From NCBI GenBank assembly GCA_002333425.1, contig DDBL01000238.1, forward strand, positions 39,632-57,345: a DNA stretch of 17,714 nucleotides, written 5' to 3'. The notes beneath the pieces are model-generated. The model worked only from the letters and a program-made list of their open reading frames with translations. It was not told the origin of the DNA and made no database searches. Shown here piece after piece: positions 1 through 6,569 of this stretch. Numbering within the stretch: the stretch's first letter is position 1; each line of letters opens with the position of its first letter. A program made the position numbers and the translations under genes. This DNA is from Leptospiraceae bacterium UBA2033 (GTDB lineage: Bacteria; Spirochaetota; Leptospiria; Leptospirales; Leptospiraceae).

Positions 1-75
1 TGATTCTCTCCGTGCCTCTGTGCCTCTGTGGCAATAACTTATGCTGAGTAGTTTTTTCTATCGGTGGTAATCTTT
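1..75. repeat. Short, internally deleted copy of an intergenic composite repeat
   Basis: The stretch 16-35 (CTCTGTGCCTCTGTGGCAAT) matches 1949-1968 at 19 of 20 positions. It contains a tandem GCCTCTGT unit at 14-21 and 22-29. A run of TTTTTTC follows at 52-58, and then 60-75 (ATCGGTGGTAATCTTT) matches 2063-2078 exactly. The longer copy at 1940-2078 has about 65 further bases between these two ends, including the left arm of a large inverted repeat. Copy 1 therefore looks like the same element without its hairpin. It runs off the left edge of the window, so its true start is unknown. No coding role is seen. Confidence 0.7.
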
Positions 76-134
76 GAGCGGTTCTATTAATTTAAGCATG
101 ACAAAATAGCCATTCACGTAAAATCTAGTGTCAT

Positions 135-455
135 ATGCCAGCGACAGCTTTACCGGATATAGATATTGATTCTGAAATAAAACCTAGAGAACCCGGGGGA
201 CCTTGGAAAGTTGTACTTTGGGATGACGATTTTCACACCTATGACTATGTAATAGAAATGCTCATGGAAATCTGCCAAATGTCAATGGAAAAAGCATTTC
301 ATCACGCAGTGGAAGTAGACACCGAAAAGAAAACAATAGTTTTTGTAGGAGAATTAGAACACGCTGAACATGTCCAAGACAGAATCCATGACTTTGGACC
401 CGACCCAAGAATGTCCGACTCAAAAGGACCAATGAGTGCGACTTTAGAACAATAA
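135..455 (+). CDS. clpS: ATP-dependent Clp protease adaptor ClpS, divergent type
   Basis: ClpS binds the N-domain of ClpA/ClpC and delivers substrates carrying N-degrons (destabilising N-terminal residues) to the Clp protease in the cytoplasm. The protein has 106 residues, the usual length. A disordered N-terminal tail (1-20) precedes the ClpS core: WKVVLWDDDFHTYDYVIEML at 24-43, then the helix SMEKAFHHAVEV at 50-61. In E. coli ClpS the ligand alpha-amino group is bound by Asn34, Asp35 and His66. By my alignment the equivalents here are Asp30, Asp31 and Asp62, so two of three contacts are changed. The C-terminus (FGPDPRMSDSKGPMSATLE) is of a type I associate with divergent ClpS-like proteins of other phyla. 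No clpA lies next to it, and the following gene is an unrelated glycosyltransferase. No clear Shine-Dalgarno sequence precedes the ATG. The family call is firm; substrate preference is open. Confidence 0.88.
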   Translation: MPATALPDIDIDSEIKPREPGGPWKVVLWDDDFHTYDYVIEMLMEICQMSMEKAFHHAVEVDTEKKTIVFVGELEHAEHVQDRIHDFGPDPRMSDSKGPMSATLEQ

Positions 456-552
456 AAAGAGATTGCCTTTTTAAGTATCCTTATTTTCCTCTTAAAGTTA
501 TGGCACTAACCTTAAAATCGTTAGAGTCGAATCTAGACTAAGAAGCAGAGAG

Positions 553-1305
553 ATGATTAACAAAAAAAAAGTCGTAGTAGTATTACCCGCTTACAAAGCA
601 GCCCTTACCTTAGAAAAGACATACAAGGAAATTCCTTTTGATATAGTCGATGAAGTCATTTTAGTAGATGACGCAAGTCCAGACAACACAGCCGAAGTCG
701 CTAAAAAAATTGGCATTAAACATGTAGTTGTGCATGAAAAAAACAAAGGATACGGTGGAAACCAAAAAACCTGCTACAATACTGCTCTCAAGTTAGGTGC
801 GGATATTGTCATTATGCTTCATCCAGATTATCAGTATACTCCAATGCTCATCACTGCCATGGCTAGTATTATATCTTTGGATTTATATCCAGTTGTATTT
901 GCATCTCGCATACTTGGGACCGGTGCGCTAAAGGGCGGTATGCCGCTTTATAAGTATTTCTTCAACCGATGTTTGACTTTGTTTCAAAATATATTACTTG
1001 GTCAAAAACTTTCAGAGTATCACACTGGTTATCGCGCATTTTCCAAAGAAGTATTACTTAAAACTAATTATGAAGTAAATTCAGATGATTTCGTTTTTGA
1101 TAATCAGATGATCGGACAGATATTCTATGAAGGTTTTGAAATTGGGGAAGTGACTTGTCCAACCAAATACTTTCCTGAAGCTTCTTCCATTAACTTTAGC
1201 CGTAGCGTCAAATACGGATTAGGCGTTCTGAGTGTAAGTATCATTTACCGCTTACAAAAAATGGGTTTAGGAAAATTCAAAATTTTTGAAAAAAAACAAT
1301 CCTAA
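553..1305 (+). CDS. Family 2 glycosyltransferase (dolichol-phosphate mannosyltransferase-like)
   Basis: This is a 250-residue GT-A fold enzyme of family GT2, expected to move a sugar from a nucleotide-sugar donor to a lipid or glycan acceptor at the inner face of the membrane. Visible motifs are the N-terminal strand VVVVLPAYKA (7-16), the nucleotide-binding acidic pair in ILVDDASPDNT (D39, D40), the motif NKGYGGNQKT (64-73), and HPDYQY (90-95), whose Asp92 sits where the metal-binding DxD motif is expected. There is no transmembrane segment at the C-terminus, unlike some polyprenyl-phosphate glycosyltransferases; only a hydrophobic patch near 100-150 may touch the membrane. The ATG is preceded by a purine-rich AGCAGAGAG. 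The gene ends convergently with the next one, overlapping by 4 bases. The exact sugar and acceptor cannot be read from sequence. Confidence 0.85.
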   Translation: MINKKKVVVVLPAYKAALTLEKTYKEIPFDIVDEVILVDDASPDNTAEVAKKIGIKHVVVHEKNKGYGGNQKTCYNTALKLGADIVIMLHPDYQYTPMLITAMASIISLDLYPVVFASRILGTGALKGGMPLYKYFFNRCLTLFQNILLGQKLSEYHTGYRAFSKEVLLKTNYEVNSDDFVFDNQMIGQIFYEGFEIGEVTCPTKYFPEASSINFSRSVKYGLGVLSVSIIYRLQKMGLGKFKIFEKKQS

Positions 1306-1700
1306 TTTACTGTTTCAATAGGAAACAGAAAGTAAAACAATAAAACCGAGATGATGAAAAATACGGCAAAGTAAAATTTGCCTATTTTTCTCCACTCAAG
1401 CCTTTCTAAAGACAGAATTAAATTTTTTATTTCCTCTAATCCATATTGTAACTGATCTTCTGTAAAATTTCTCCCGTACAATTCTAACAAAAAAGATTGA
1501 TAAATTTCTGTGCGGTTATCATCGATTATGCGGTAAGAATTTTGTAGTAAGGATTCATCCTGTGCAAATAGATTTTCAAAAAGTTTCGGGACTTTGTAGT
1601 ATTGAAATAAAATCATCACCGACGCATTGCAATACATCGCATAAATATTCAGCAAAAAATACTTTGGGTGTAGCCCTTTTACAGAAAACAGAAGATACAA
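1302..1700 (-). CDS. Small hypothetical membrane protein, probably the C-terminal part of a frameshifted gene
   Basis: I do not recognise a family. The frame is open from 1751 down to the TAG at 1302. The listed start is a TTG at 1700 with no Shine-Dalgarno sequence. Upstream of it the same frame encodes more hydrophobic residues (IVCYFVSLLWIFDAGLYLYL), which would complete a transmembrane helix. A second helix lies around LNIYAMYCNASVMILFQYY. A soluble central region rich in acidic residues follows, and the C-terminal helix FYFAVFFIISVLLFYFLF ends near the terminus. An ATG-initiated peptide in another frame (1679-1798) supplies a plausible cytoplasmic N-terminus. This suggests either a pseudogene or a sequencing error. 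Codon use looks like coding DNA of the neighbourhood. Confidence 0.45.
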   Translation of the reverse strand: MYLLFSVKGLHPKYFLLNIYAMYCNASVMILFQYYKVPKLFENLFAQDESLLQNSYRIIDDNRTEIYQSFLLELYGRNFTEDQLQYGLEEIKNLILSLERLEWRKIGKFYFAVFFIISVLLFYFLFPIETVN

Positions 1701-1798
1701 ATAAAGCCCAGCATCGAAAATCCAAAGTAACGAAACAAAGTAACAAACAATTTATATTTTTTCTGTTCTGATTTATATTCTATGTAAAGTGATTCCAT
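1679..1798 (-). pseudogene. Possible N-terminal fragment of the same membrane protein gene, in another frame
   Basis: From ATG at 1798 this frame encodes MESLYIEYKSEQKKYK, a charged N-terminus, and then a hydrophobic stretch ending at a TAA at 1679-1681. The frame used by the downstream part (1302-1751) becomes open at 1751, right after the KKYK codons, and also encodes a hydrophobic helix there. A shift of frame between about 1751 and 1700 would join the two into one protein of about 165 residues with three or so membrane segments. There is no strong ribosome binding site. This is an inference from frame continuity only. Confidence 0.3.
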
Positions 1799-1939
1799 TG
1801 GGGTATTTCCATACTGTTTAACGTTATTTCTATGCAAAGTAAAAATGATAGAATTGGGACTGTGTAAAAACATAGATTTTTGAGCATTATGTCATGACCC
1901 TTAGGGAAGAACATTGAGTTTAATGCCAAGAAACCGCAT

Positions 1940-2078
1940 TTCTCTGCGACTCTGTGCCTCCGTGGCAATGCTCAATGCTGTCAAGTTAAGGATTTTTTCA
2001 CCACGGATGAACACAGATAAACACGGATGGTTTTAATAATCCTTAATCTTTCATCGGTGTTCATCGGTGGTAATCTTT
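1940..2078. repeat. Long copy of the intergenic composite repeat
   Basis: Module A, 1940-1968, reads TCTCTGCGACTCTGTGCC and continues to TCCGTGGCAAT; it matches 16-35 at 19 of 20 positions over its right half. A TTTTTTC run at 1993-1999 follows, as in copy 1. Module B starts at 2000 with ACCACGGATGAACACAGATA, contains CACGGATG twice (from 2003 and from 2023), and ends with CATCGGTGGTAATCTTT (2062-2078), which matches 59-75 apart from the first base. I recall similar phrases (CACAGAGGCACAGAG and CACGGATGAACACAG) in intergenic DNA of unrelated bacteria; that is memory, not a search. The function is unknown. Confidence 0.75.
2000..2071. repeat. Inverted repeat with 22-nt arms inside the composite repeat
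   Basis: The left arm at 2000-2021 pairs with the right arm at 2050-2071. Nineteen of 22 positions are complementary; the mismatches are 2005/2066, 2015/2056 and 2019/2052. The loop of 28 bases is AT-rich. The structure could fold as a cruciform or as an RNA hairpin. No T-tract of useful length follows it directly on the plus strand, so it is not a typical intrinsic terminator. Confidence 0.75.
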
Positions 2079-2105
2079 TAAATCCTCTCTTAATTAATGT
2101 ATTTC

Positions 2106-2164
2106 AAATATGACAATTATCATGTTTTTTTAGTGAACTTTTTTGTGTAAATACTTGCATTTAT
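2106..2164 (+). promoter_or_regulatory. Crp/Fnr-type palindrome and probable promoter of the nitrite reductase gene
   Basis: At 2110-2123 lies ATGACAATTATCAT, a palindrome with 12 of 14 positions symmetrical. It has the 5-4-5 spacing of Fnr/Dnr sites (consensus TTGAT-N4-ATCAA). Flanking AAA (2106-2108) and TTT (2125-2127) extend the symmetry. A possible -10 element is TAAATA at 2148-2153, preceded by TG at 2145-2147. With a transcription start near 2158-2160 the palindrome centre (2116.5) would be about -42, the position of class II activators. A second imperfect palindrome, TAAATACTTGCATTTA (2148-2163), overlaps the -10 and could be a repressor site. All of this is inferred from sequence; no regulator is proven. 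Confidence 0.45.
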
Positions 2165-2192
2165 AGTCCTACTTTCCTCCTAATTAAAAATC

Positions 2193-3710
2193 ATGTCGCA
2201 AAGTAGATTTCCAAAATCAATTGCTTTACTTATAGTCACAATTTCACTGGGAGCCTTGTTTGGTCTGGGTGCTTACACTTTTTATTTTGCTGAAGGTGCG
2301 GCATATCTTTCAGATGACCCCAAAATATGTGCCAATTGTCACGTTATGCGCGAGCATTATGATGGATGGCAAAAAGCGAGTCACCATGCAAATGCTACTT
2401 GTAACGGCTGCCACACACCAACAAACATCATTGCAAAATATATCAGTAAAGCAAATAACGGTTTTTGGCATTCCAAAGGATTTACTTTTTACGATTACCA
2501 CGAACCAATTCGAATTAGAGAATCTAATCGAAAAATTTTATTAGAGAATTGTGTCAATTGCCATCAAAAATTTGTATCCGAGATTCACACGGGTAATGAC
2601 GATAAGTCGCAATTAAATTGTATTCATTGCCATGCAACAGTCGGACATGCCTACATGCTCCAAGATCAACACGAAACTGAAAGAGTAAAACAATTCAAAC
2701 AACCTGGAGCTTGTCTACATTGTCATGCTTCCGTAATTCCATATTACAAATCCGAAGGAAAAAAAGCAGGAATTCCCGACAACCAAAAAGAAGCCCAAAT
2801 CCAGAAAGGTTTCGACGTAGTATGCGCTATGTCTTATAAAGACGCGGCTAAGAATGTGTCCCATCCAGTTTCCTGTGTAGATTGCCATAATGTAAATACA
2901 ATGCAGTTGGAAGTAAATCGTCCGGGGTTTATCAATGGTATCCGCGAATTAGCAAAATCTTCTGCGCCAACTCCTCATTTGCCTAGTATTGAACGATGGC
3001 GTAAAGAAGGAAAAAAGGGAGATTTCGATGTAAACAAAATGGCATCTCGCCAAGAAATGCGCTCTTTTGTTTGTGGTCAGTGTCACGTAGAATACTACTT
3101 TAAAGGTCCTGAAAAAAAGCTAACTTACCCTTGGCATAATGGTCTGAAAGTAGAACAAATTGAAAAATACTATGACGATGTTGCATGGAAAGATTTTGAA
3201 CATAAAAAATCAGGGGCAAAAGTTTTAAAAGCACAACACCCTGAATTTGAAACGTGGAGTCAAGGGATTCATGCTCGAAGTGGAGTGTCTTGTGCTGATT
3301 GCCACATGCCTTACAAACGAGAAGGGGCAATTAAGGTAAGCGACCATCATGTTAAAAGTCCTATGTTAAATGTAGCTGGCTCTTGTGAGACATGTCACCG
3401 TTATCCTGAAAAAGAAATCAAAGAAAGAGTTGAAATCATTCAGGACAGAACAAAAAAATTACTCCTTCAAGCTGAAAGTGTTACAGTAGCACTCATCAAA
3501 GATATTGAAGCGGCTAAAGGCAAAGGTGCAACCGATAACGCATTAGGATCCGCAAGAGATTTTCACCGCAAAGCTCAGTGGCGTGTAGACTTCGTAGCGG
3601 CTGAAAACTCAATGGGATTTCATGCACCAGGAGAATCACTACGAATACTAGCGGAGGCTATAGATTATGCAAGACAAGGACAAATTGAGGTACAAAAAAA
3701 TGCAAAATAA
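2193..3710 (+). CDS. nrfA: NrfH-NrfA fusion: membrane-anchored nine-haem ammonia-forming nitrite reductase
   Basis: Cytochrome c nitrite reductase reduces nitrite to ammonium with six electrons in the periplasm; NrfH is normally a separate tetrahaem quinol dehydrogenase. This 505-residue protein carries both. Residues 8-32 form one membrane anchor. Four NrfH haem motifs follow: CANCHVM (C46, with Met52 as likely ligand), CNGCH (C70), CVNCH (C120) and CIHCH (C143). NrfA begins at GHAYML (151-156) and has five motifs: CLHCH (C174), CVDCH (C228), CGQCH (C294), CADCH (C367) and CETCH (C398). CGQCHVEYYF, the K346/Q348/H349 motif (calcium and active-site His), Arg164, and the C-terminal FHAP motif are intact. 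The active-site haem has CXXCH, not the classical CXXCK; a CXXCH clade of NrfA is known. The usual NrfA N-terminal region of about 100 residues is missing. No good ribosome binding site is visible before the ATG. It overlaps the porin gene. Confidence 0.9.
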   Translation: MSQSRFPKSIALLIVTISLGALFGLGAYTFYFAEGAAYLSDDPKICANCHVMREHYDGWQKASHHANATCNGCHTPTNIIAKYISKANNGFWHSKGFTFYDYHEPIRIRESNRKILLENCVNCHQKFVSEIHTGNDDKSQLNCIHCHATVGHAYMLQDQHETERVKQFKQPGACLHCHASVIPYYKSEGKKAGIPDNQKEAQIQKGFDVVCAMSYKDAAKNVSHPVSCVDCHNVNTMQLEVNRPGFINGIRELAKSSAPTPHLPSIERWRKEGKKGDFDVNKMASRQEMRSFVCGQCHVEYYFKGPEKKLTYPWHNGLKVEQIEKYYDDVAWKDFEHKKSGAKVLKAQHPEFETWSQGIHARSGVSCADCHMPYKREGAIKVSDHHVKSPMLNVAGSCETCHRYPEKEIKERVEIIQDRTKKLLLQAESVTVALIKDIEAAKGKGATDNALGSARDFHRKAQWRVDFVAAENSMGFHAPGESLRILAEAIDYARQGQIEVQKNAK

Positions 3711-5505
3711 ACTAATAAGTATTATCCTCTCGATACTACTTCTAACGTTTTCAGGACTTGGTTCCCAAGAAGTAAAAGAAACTAATGATAATAGCACTAA
3801 ACAACCAGTAAACGCTAAATCTTCTGAATCCAAAGAGGCTCCTCTAGTCTCTCCAAAGGAAGTGGTTAATACGGTTTTGCCTGAATCTTACAAAAGTGAC
3901 CAAAAAGGAAATATGAATATAGAACATCTACGCTCTGTATTGACGTCTCCTGAACAAATGGGTGCACTTCGTAAAAGCAAGTTGTTTTGGATTGATGACA
4001 AGTTGAAAGTGGGATTTCATATTCGACCTAGATTTGAGTCAAGACAAAATGGAGACTTTAATCGAAACACAGACGATTACACAAACTTCACCGGTCAGAA
4101 CACACAGCTTTGGTTTATTATTGATCCTTCTCCTTATTTTTCTGCAAAGGTGACAATACAAGATGCAAGACTCTGGGGCGGAAACCAAAATCCTAATGCT
4201 GGGGGTGATATCCGTTATGCGCTTTCAAATAACTCTGGAAAAGAAATTACTCCTTCTTCCACTACAACGCCAACGGTTCAAAGATCGAGTACAGATATAC
4301 GAGAAGCTTACATTATGCTAAAAAAGTCTGATATTCTTCCGATCAATATTCAAATAGGTAGACAAATTTTTGCTTACGGTGATTTAAAATTACTAGGTCC
4401 GCTAAACTGGTTAAACAATGGTTTTTCTTTTGATGGAATCCGATTTATGTATGATAGTAAGTATTTTTCTTCACACGTTTTCGGAAGTACTATAGCCGAA
4501 CAGCACGATGCTCCCGGCGGTCTGCTAACTACAAATAGCAGAAGAAGAGGTAGTATTGATGATGCGTATTTTACAGGAACTTACAATACGATTAAACCCT
4601 GGGAACATTTTTGGATTGATCTATACGCATTTGGTCTTCATAAAAAATGGATTCAAGGGAATACTCCTGCTTATCCCCTTCCTAATGCTCAAGTAACAAC
4701 AGAAGATAGACTAAGACAGAGAGACAATTTATTAACGACTGGAATTAGAATTACAAATCGAACGAATAATAACAATTTGCCAAAGGGCAAGTTATGGGAT
4801 TGGACCATTGAATCTGCATTTCAAACAGGAAGGACAGGAGAAATTATCAATGCAAGTTGGGACAACGCACAAGTAACCTACGATAACAAACGAATTTACA
4901 AAGAAAAAGTTAGATATGATTCAAAATTTATTTCTGCTGAAACTGGTTTTTTGGTTTTAGATAATCTTCGTTTGGGACTAGGATATACTTACGCCTCTGG
5001 TGATTCGAATCGTAATGATGGAGCGGCTAGCACTTGGAATCCCCTCTTCCCTCAAATCGCCGGTGCACCACCAAACTGGAACGTTATGAACGGTCAATCC
5101 ACAATCGTAGGATTTCAAAATATCAAAACTTACTCTGCGAGAATAAATTACAAAACCGAAAAATACGGCACATTCATATTAGCCGTTTATGATACTCTAA
5201 AAGCTAAGTCGCAAGATGCATGGTACAACGCTGCCGGCGGAGCAGTTACAGGTGGTAGTTCTGAAAATTTAGAAAATGATCGTTTTAAATATGATCCAAA
5301 CGCTCATCTAGGAAAACGTTTATTCTACCAATATGATATTACTTGGGTCTACAACTATAGTGAACATATTTCTATTTGGTCTGGTTTTTCGCTAATCCAA
5401 GCACAGGATGCTGTTCGTAATATTCGCCAAGTGGGAGAAGCTGGGCGTTATAATTTTGAACCAACTTCTAGATACTTTTACTTCATGGTTTCTGCAGTGC
5501 TCTAA
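3700..5505 (+). CDS. Outer-membrane beta-barrel porin, alginate-export (AlgE-like) family
   Basis: The protein has a signal peptide (MQNKLISIILSILLLTFS, cleavage probably near GLGS-QE), a low-complexity periplasmic N-terminal region up to about residue 95, and then a long series of alternating-pattern strands typical of a barrel. Recognisable blocks are LKVGFHIRPRFESR, the QIGRQIFAYGDLKLLGPLNW region and the C-terminal strand ending FYFMVSAVL, with a hydrophobic terminus as in outer-membrane proteins. About 600 residues fits the alginate-export family. The start is uncertain: ATG 3700 gives a short signal-peptide n-region and an 11-base overlap with the reductase stop (GAGG at 3687-3690); ATG 3667 has GGAGG at 3653-3657 and would add 11 residues. 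Translational coupling with the reductase suggests joint expression and a possible role in anion entry, which is inference. The true substrate is unknown. Confidence 0.8.
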   Translation: MQNKLISIILSILLLTFSGLGSQEVKETNDNSTKQPVNAKSSESKEAPLVSPKEVVNTVLPESYKSDQKGNMNIEHLRSVLTSPEQMGALRKSKLFWIDDKLKVGFHIRPRFESRQNGDFNRNTDDYTNFTGQNTQLWFIIDPSPYFSAKVTIQDARLWGGNQNPNAGGDIRYALSNNSGKEITPSSTTTPTVQRSSTDIREAYIMLKKSDILPINIQIGRQIFAYGDLKLLGPLNWLNNGFSFDGIRFMYDSKYFSSHVFGSTIAEQHDAPGGLLTTNSRRRGSIDDAYFTGTYNTIKPWEHFWIDLYAFGLHKKWIQGNTPAYPLPNAQVTTEDRLRQRDNLLTTGIRITNRTNNNNLPKGKLWDWTIESAFQTGRTGEIINASWDNAQVTYDNKRIYKEKVRYDSKFISAETGFLVLDNLRLGLGYTYASGDSNRNDGAASTWNPLFPQIAGAPPNWNVMNGQSTIVGFQNIKTYSARINYKTEKYGTFILAVYDTLKAKSQDAWYNAAGGAVTGGSSENLENDRFKYDPNAHLGKRLFYQYDITWVYNYSEHISIWSGFSLIQAQDAVRNIRQVGEAGRYNFEPTSRYFYFMVSAVL

Positions 5506-5559
5506 TTTCATATTTTACCTTTTTGCGTAACGTCAGTTAGTAAGGTTAACAAAGAAAGG

Positions 5560-5590
5560 GATAAGGCTTTTTTTATTGACCTTATCTTTT
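5560..5590 (+). terminator. Possible intrinsic terminator after the porin gene
   Basis: GATAAGG (5560-5566) and CCTTATC (5580-5586) are perfect inverted repeats with a 13-base T-rich loop, followed by TTTT (5587-5590). The stem is short and AT-rich and the T-tract is weak, so this is only a candidate. It lies 55 bases after the porin stop and 47 bases before the next gene. Confidence 0.45.
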
Positions 5591-5636
5591 CAGAAAGAAT
5601 GTTAGTAGTAACTTTTCAATAAAGCAAGGAATTAGA

Positions 5637-6569
5637 ATGAAAGCACCAAGAGAGCCAAAAATCAATTTATTTAAAAAATCTTCTCCCCTTAAAGCGAAGG
5701 TTTTAAAAAATATTCAGCTCACACCAGATTTGGGAAAAGGAAAGAGACCGAAGAAAGAAGGAATGGCTTCGATACATAGAATTGTAATTGGGATAAACCA
5801 TTCCGAGTTTCCCTATGTGATAGGACAAAGTGCAGGGATCATTCCGCCTGGTCAAGATCCCGAGAAAGTAGCAAAAGGATCGGAAAACACTGATTATGCG
5901 ATACGACTCTATTCCATCTCCTCGCCTACTTATTCAATGGGAATGAAAGAAGATTCTATTGAGTTTATCATCAAACGTGATAATGCTTACGATGAAGAGG
6001 GTAATGTCAAATTCTCCGGTGTTGGTTCTAATTATATGTGTAATCTCAAAGAAGGCGATGAAGTTACCATGACAGGACCTGCGGGTAAGAACTTTTTACT
6101 TCCGACAACAGATTTTAGTGGCGACATCTACTTTTGCGCTACAGGAACAGGGATTGCACCATTTTATGGAATGACTTATGAACTTCTAGAACATAAATTA
6201 ATTAATTTTACTGGAACAATTACTATTATATACGGGGCACCTTATTCGGATGAAATTGTGTTACTAGATGAATTTAGAGAATTAGAAAAGAAACATAAAA
6301 ATTTCAAACTCATAACAGCAATTAGCCGCGAAGAAAATAATCCGTTTGATGGTGGAAGAATGTATATTGGTCATAGAGTAAGAGAACTTGCCGATCAAAT
6401 CAAAAATTCTTTTGCAAATAATGGTCGTCTCTACATTTGTGGTGGACCTAAGGGAATGGAAAAAGGAGTCATTGCAGAATTGCAAAAAGCTCTTGGGGAT
6501 AATGGGGAATTATCTCATTTTGAAGAAAAATTAAAAGAACAAAAACAACTTTTTGTGGAGACATACTAA
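5637..6569 (+). CDS. Plant-type ferredoxin--NADP+ reductase
   Basis: This FAD enzyme exchanges electrons between NADP(H) and ferredoxin or flavodoxin in the cytoplasm. The 310 residues match the size of plastidic-type FNR and of the enzyme described from Leptospira. The FAD domain shows RLYSISS (90-96, the RxYS motif) and GVGSNYMC (128-135, equivalent to GVCSNFLC in plants). The phosphate-binding GPAGK is at 147-151. The NADP domain shows CATGTGIAPF (167-176) and YICGGPKGME near the C-terminus, and the protein ends in Tyr310, the aromatic residue that stacks on the flavin. AAGGA at 5626-5630 sits 6 bases before the ATG. The stop overlaps the next start by one base (TAATG), so coupling is likely. 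No ferredoxin gene is next to it. Confidence 0.93.
   Translation: MKAPREPKINLFKKSSPLKAKVLKNIQLTPDLGKGKRPKKEGMASIHRIVIGINHSEFPYVIGQSAGIIPPGQDPEKVAKGSENTDYAIRLYSISSPTYSMGMKEDSIEFIIKRDNAYDEEGNVKFSGVGSNYMCNLKEGDEVTMTGPAGKNFLLPTTDFSGDIYFCATGTGIAPFYGMTYELLEHKLINFTGTITIIYGAPYSDEIVLLDEFRELEKKHKNFKLITAISREENNPFDGGRMYIGHRVRELADQIKNSFANNGRLYICGGPKGMEKGVIAELQKALGDNGELSHFEEKLKEQKQLFVETY

Larger units (their letters stand above)
1799..2192. other. Intergenic region without an intact gene
   Basis: No convincing coding region was found here. Short open frames on the minus strand (for example 1780-1968) begin inside the repeat and have no recognisable product. The region holds the long copy of the composite repeat (1940-2078) with its inverted repeat, then AT-rich DNA with a Crp/Fnr-type palindrome and a probable promoter for the nitrite reductase gene. 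Bases 1880-1940 show nothing I can interpret. Confidence 0.6.

Noticed and set aside
456..552. Terminator after clpS (TTTAAG and CTTAAA around 470-497)
   Set aside because: The arms are only about 6 bases, AT-rich, with a 15-base loop and no T-tract.
1562..1771. 69-residue open frame on the plus strand
   Set aside because: It is antisense to the membrane protein gene and is of low-complexity composition without a start signal.
1780..1968. 62-residue open frame on the minus strand
   Set aside because: It begins inside the intergenic repeat, has no recognisable family or ribosome binding site, and runs over the likely N-terminal fragment of the membrane gene.
1..2078. CRISPR array from the repeated CTCTGTG words
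   Set aside because: The two copies are 1.9 kb apart, no regular repeat-spacer pattern exists, and no cas genes are in the window.
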